A stretch of 24,241 nucleotides of DNA, taken from the NCBI GenBank assembly GCA_012512495.1, contig JAAZEC010000134.1, forward strand, positions 1-24,241, given 5' to 3'. This stretch comes from Erysipelothrix sp. Its GTDB lineage: Bacteria; Bacillota_I; Bacilli_A; Erysipelotrichales; Erysipelotrichaceae. The position numbers and the translations under genes are program-made. The notes beneath the pieces were generated by a model, which was not told where the DNA came from, made no database searches, and saw only the letters and a list, made by a program, of their open reading frames with translations. Every line of letters starts with the position of its first letter. Position 1 is the stretch's first letter. Of the stretch, positions 21,734-24,241 are shown piece by piece.

Positions 21734-22366
21734 GTGAAAAAAGTGATGCTTATTGGTATTGCTGGTGGCTCAGCTTCTGGTAAAACATCGATTGGAAAAC
21801 AGTTACAGAAATCGTTCAACTCCAATAAGTCGTTTCTAATCATGAAGATGGACGACTACTATAAAGATCAGTCAGAATTGTCGATGGAAGAACGTTACAA
21901 TACCAACTATGACCATCCGTTGGCATTCGATACTGAGCTACTATTGGAACATATCAGTTTATTAAAAGAACGAGTAGTGATCGATAAACCAATCTATGAC
22001 TATGTCAATCACACCAGAAAAGAGGCGACCGAAAAGATCTTTCCGACCGATGTGGTCATTTTGGAAGGGCTATTCTGTCTCGAGAATGAAGCTATTAGGG
22101 ACCTGCTGGATATCAAGATCTTCGTAGATACGCCTGCAGATGTCCGCTTTATTCGCCGGCTGGTGAGGGATGTAAAAGATAGGGGCAGAACACTCGATTC
22201 CGTGGTCAACCAGTACATGACGACGGTCCGTTCGATGCATGACCTGTTTGTTGAACCTTCTAAGCGCTATGCGGATGTTATTATTCCCGAAGGTGGCCAT
22301 AACAAAGTGGCCATTGACCTCTTGGCTACGAAGATTAGTAGCATCTTAGCTGAGGATATGATATAA
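21734..22366 (+). CDS. udk: Uridine kinase
   Basis: Udk phosphorylates uridine and cytidine in pyrimidine salvage. The 210-residue protein has the P-loop GGSASGKT (residues 11-18), MDDYYKD, the NYDHPLAFDTELL nucleoside-binding segment, PIYDYVNHTR, RRLVRDVKDRGR (lid arginines) and the final EPSKRYADVIIPEGG. The start is a GTG at 21734 immediately after the mltG stop, with GAGGGGG (21718-21724) at 9-base spacing; the ATG at 21746 would cut too near the P-loop strand. The greA promoter overlaps its last codons. Confidence 0.94.
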   Translation: MKKVMLIGIAGGSASGKTSIGKQLQKSFNSNKSFLIMKMDDYYKDQSELSMEERYNTNYDHPLAFDTELLLEHISLLKERVVIDKPIYDYVNHTRKEATEKIFPTDVVILEGLFCLENEAIRDLLDIKIFVDTPADVRFIRRLVRDVKDRGRTLDSVVNQYMTTVRSMHDLFVEPSKRYADVIIPEGGHNKVAIDLLATKISSILAEDMI

Positions 22367-22367
22367 T
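22359..22367 (+). promoter_or_regulatory. Extended -10 promoter of greA
   Basis: TGATATAAT (22359-22367) is a perfect extended -10 element overlapping the udk stop, 28 bases before the greA ATG; no good -35 is seen. greA also has its own terminator. Confidence 0.65.
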
Positions 22368-22394
22368 CTAGCAGTTGAAAAAGGATGTGAATTC

Positions 22395-22874
22395 ATGGCA
22401 AAAGATAGTCAAAAAGTTGCGGTTACCAAAGATGGTTTAAACGAGCTACTTAAAGAACAGAAGTATTTAATTCATACGGTTCGCGCTGAAGTTAAAGAAG
22501 AACTTCAAGCTGCTCGTGAGCAAGGTGATTTATCCGAGAATGCTGATTATGATGCGGCTCGTGATCGTCAGGCCAAAGTAGAAGCACGTATTCGTGAATT
22601 AGACAATATGCTTAGCAATATTGAACTGATTGATGAAACAACTACCGGCCGTAGTAAACGAGTTCAGTTGGGCTCAACGGTGACCATTCAGGAACTGGAT
22701 ACCAACGAAGAGGCTACTTATATTATTGTTGGTTCGGTTGAATCAGATCCAGCCAATGGCAAGCTTTCTAATTCATCACCACTTGCTTTAGCGATGATGG
22801 ACCGAAAAGCCAATGATATCGTTGATGTCAAGGCTCATCTATCATATCAAGTAAAAATTCTATCTATTAAATAA
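22395..22874 (+). CDS. greA: Transcription elongation factor GreA
   Basis: GreA enters the RNA polymerase secondary channel and stimulates cleavage of backtracked transcripts. The 159-residue protein has the N-terminal coiled coil (about residues 12-80). The acidic tip is GDLSENADYDAARD, with Asp45 and Glu48, which coordinate the catalytic metal. A C-terminal FKBP-like domain ends NDIVDVKAHLSYQVKILSI. Length is normal. The gene is a single-gene unit with its own extended -10 promoter and a strong terminator. Confidence 0.96.
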   Translation: MAKDSQKVAVTKDGLNELLKEQKYLIHTVRAEVKEELQAAREQGDLSENADYDAARDRQAKVEARIRELDNMLSNIELIDETTTGRSKRVQLGSTVTIQELDTNEEATYIIVGSVESDPANGKLSNSSPLALAMMDRKANDIVDVKAHLSYQVKILSIK

Positions 22875-22877
22875 TTC

Positions 22878-22903
22878 GCTGTTGAGAAATCAACAGCTTT
22901 TTT
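22878..22903 (+). terminator. Terminator after greA
   Basis: GCTGTTGA (22878-22885), a GAAA tetraloop and TCAACAGC (22890-22897) form a perfect 8-bp stem followed by six T residues. Confidence 0.92.
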
Positions 22904-22949
22904 AATGGATTAATACTCAAACTCGCATATTAATGAGCAGGTGATCCCC

Positions 22950-23420
22950 ATGTTTAAATCCCTGTTACTTTTAATTGGTGCGCTGTTGATTCTTTTTGTG
23001 TTGCCCTTTAATACGTTTGAAGAGATCCAGCTGATTGACGATAAGATAAATGTCTACGTTAAGGGTGAAGTGAGGAAAGGAGGCTATCTGGAACTGAGTG
23101 CACATTCTAAAGTCAGTGAGCTCTTGGAACAAGTTGAGCTTACAGAAAGGGCAGACGTAGGTGCACTCGACTTAAACAAGTACCTCTCCCACGAGGAAGT
23201 CATTACCATTCCATCCAAAGAGGAGTTCGTCTGTGTCTCGCTCAACTCAGCCACCGCAGAACAGCTCATGACACTCCCAGGAGTGGGACCCTCTACGGCA
23301 CAGAAGATCATTGACTATCGAGAGAGTCATGGCTTCTTTGTGAGCTTTGAAGACCTGTTAGACGTCAAGGGGATTGGACCCAGCAAGTATGAAAAACTTA
23401 AAGAATTTATTTGTCTCTAG
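22950..23420 (+). CDS. comEA: ComEA-like competence DNA-binding protein
   Basis: ComEA is a membrane-anchored receptor that binds double-stranded DNA outside the cell and hands it to the ComEC channel during transformation. The 156-residue protein has an N-terminal anchor (about 3-20), an SLBB-like part (INVYVKGEVRKGGYLEL and the following residues, about 33-88), and a C-terminal pair of helix-hairpin-helix motifs (SLNSATAEQLMTLPGVGPSTAQKIIDYR; VKGIGPSKYEKL). The start is the ATG at 22950, four bases after the ribosome-binding site AGGTGATC; an in-frame GTG at 22941 lies inside that site. It overlaps the next gene, comEC, by 32 bases; no comEB lies between. Confidence 0.93.
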   Translation: MFKSLLLLIGALLILFVLPFNTFEEIQLIDDKINVYVKGEVRKGGYLELSAHSKVSELLEQVELTERADVGALDLNKYLSHEEVITIPSKEEFVCVSLNSATAEQLMTLPGVGPSTAQKIIDYRESHGFFVSFEDLLDVKGIGPSKYEKLKEFICL

Positions 23421-24241
23421 TGACTGGTTCTTCTGTTTTTTACTCAGCAGCATCATCGTGACCTTCAGAGATCATGACTTCTTCTGGTTGATTGCTTCAC
23501 TGTCTTTCATTCTGATACTTTTGAAGAAAACTTCACTGACTCTAGTCTTGGTTTTTATCCTGTTCATCATTCGTCTAATTTATCCATTCTCGCTACCAGA
23601 GTTTCAAAGGGTTCAGATCGTAAAAATAAGCGATTCCCAAACCATCTTCAAAGATGGCATGTTCTATGCCAGCAGTTTTGGCACCCAGTTTGGACAGGTC
23701 GGGGACAAACTCGTATTGAACGCGACTTTTGAAGTCCATGAACCCTCCATCTATCAACAGGGCCTGTTCCTTAAGAATAACTTAGGTAATCTAAAGATTG
23801 AATCAACAAGTTTCATAGAGAACAAGCATAGTTTACAATCCAAGTTGTTTCAATTAGTTCAAAACAAACAGGATAAAACACTATCACTTTACCTGTTCAA
23901 TGAGGGCAGTGACTTTGTCGGAGATAGCTCGCTCTATCTGGCACTCGTATCCATGGGAATCCACTATTCGGCATCTCTTTCTATCTGTCGCTCCATCCTG
24001 GAGAAGGTGTGGACACAGAGAGTGGTCAAAGTGGCTGTCTTGGCAATTATCGGTTTACTTATCTCATTGTTTGGATTCAGTTTCATTCTGTTGAGACTAT
24101 TGGTCTCTAATCTACTACCCTTGAAGGGATCATCCAAGACGTTTGCGGAGATGTGCATCGTGCTGTTATTCTATCCGATGGCTCTGAGTGCCCCGATATT
24201 TATACTCACCTATGGCATCAAGCTAGCGCGATTCATTCACC
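23389..24241 (+). CDS. comEC: ComEC-like DNA uptake channel, N-terminal part (cut by window edge)
   Basis: An open frame begins at the ATG at 23389 inside the end of comEA and runs without a stop to the window end (284 codons). The N-terminus (MKNLKNLFVSSDWFFCFLL) leads into three hydrophobic stretches up to about residue 68. A soluble domain follows (about 70-170), including the GTQFGQVGDKLVLNATF segment that fits the DUF4131/OB-like region of ComEC. Then SLYLALVSMGIHYSASLSICRSIL stands where ComEC normally has its conserved S-G-LH-type competence-domain motif, followed by more membrane segments. The match is divergent, and position after comEA is a large part of the support. The remainder of the channel and any metallo-beta-lactamase-like domain lie beyond the window. 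Confidence 0.8.
   Translation, partial: MKNLKNLFVSSDWFFCFLLSSIIVTFRDHDFFWLIASLSFILILLKKTSLTLVLVFILFIIRLIYPFSLPEFQRVQIVKISDSQTIFKDGMFYASSFGTQFGQVGDKLVLNATFEVHEPSIYQQGLFLKNNLGNLKIESTSFIENKHSLQSKLFQLVQNKQDKTLSLYLFNEGSDFVGDSSLYLALVSMGIHYSASLSICRSILEKVWTQRVVKVAVLAIIGLLISLFGFSFILLRLLVSNLLPLKGSSKTFAEMCIVLLFYPMALSAPIFILTYGIKLARFIH

Noticed and set aside
1..24241. A hidden defence island, prophage, integrated element or biosynthetic cluster.
   Set aside because: Apart from one orphan lipoprotein, every gene falls into a recognisable family, mostly housekeeping; there are no transposase, integrase, phage or toxin-antitoxin signs and no obvious change in base composition.

Overview
The window is a gene-dense stretch of chromosome from a low-GC Gram-positive bacterium (Bacillota). 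Several things point there: the infC-rpmI-rplT operon behind a transcription attenuator, a T-box leader on alaS, a SAM riboswitch on metK, an Spx regulator, an IreB-type kinase substrate, and the block mnmA / recD2 / alaS / ireB / ruvX / DUF1292 / mltG / udk / greA, whose order recalls that of Bacillus-type genomes. TGA is used as a stop (trmL, recD2, ireB) and Trp is encoded by TGG, so this is not a code-4 mollicute. MltG implies a peptidoglycan wall. An Erysipelotrichia-like lineage is my best guess, but that is inference only.

Layout. 1-1074 (minus): N-terminal part of proS, cut by the window edge. 1142-2498 (plus): a monoacylglycerol-lipase-like hydrolase and a small orphan lipoprotein. 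2531-4329: strong promoter, structured attenuator leader, infC (ATT start), rpmI, rplT and a FabT-like MarR regulator, closed by a terminator. 4350-6095: three overlapping genes, rdgB, a DUF1461 membrane protein and trmL. 6092-6671: promoter, a RidA protein with an unusual cysteine-rich tail, and a terminator. 6700-7563: a YitT-family membrane protein. 7564-8833: promoter, compact S-box-type SAM riboswitch and metK. 8830-12214 (minus): trpS followed by an ABC exporter (ATPase plus permease), converging on metK. 12290-12806: spx with two candidate promoters and a pair of near-palindromic operator-like sites. 12813-16821: mnmA, a CPBP-family membrane protein and recD2. 16819-19664: T-box leader and alaS. 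19647-22366: promoter, then the tightly packed ireB, ruvX, DUF1292, mltG and udk. 22359-22903: greA with its own promoter and terminator. 22950-24241: comEA and the start of a divergent comEC, cut by the window edge.

How the genes work together. Most are translation and information-processing housekeeping functions: three aminoacyl-tRNA synthetases, two ribosomal proteins, IF3, two U34/C34 wobble-position tRNA modification enzymes, GreA, RecD2 and RuvX. Around these sit metabolite repair and nucleotide sanitation (RidA, RdgB, Udk), redox-stress control (Spx), cell-wall functions (IreB, MltG) and DNA uptake (ComEA, ComEC). Three separate cis-acting RNA attenuators (infC, metK, alaS) carry out much of the visible regulation.

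I saw no mobile element, CRISPR array, tRNA or rRNA gene, and no intergenic stretch over about 230 bases. I did not find a convincing undescribed multi-gene system. The most unusual items are the cysteine-tailed RidA, the compact SAM riboswitch that appears to lack stem P4, the duplicated arm in the infC leader, and the paired operator-like sites in front of spx.
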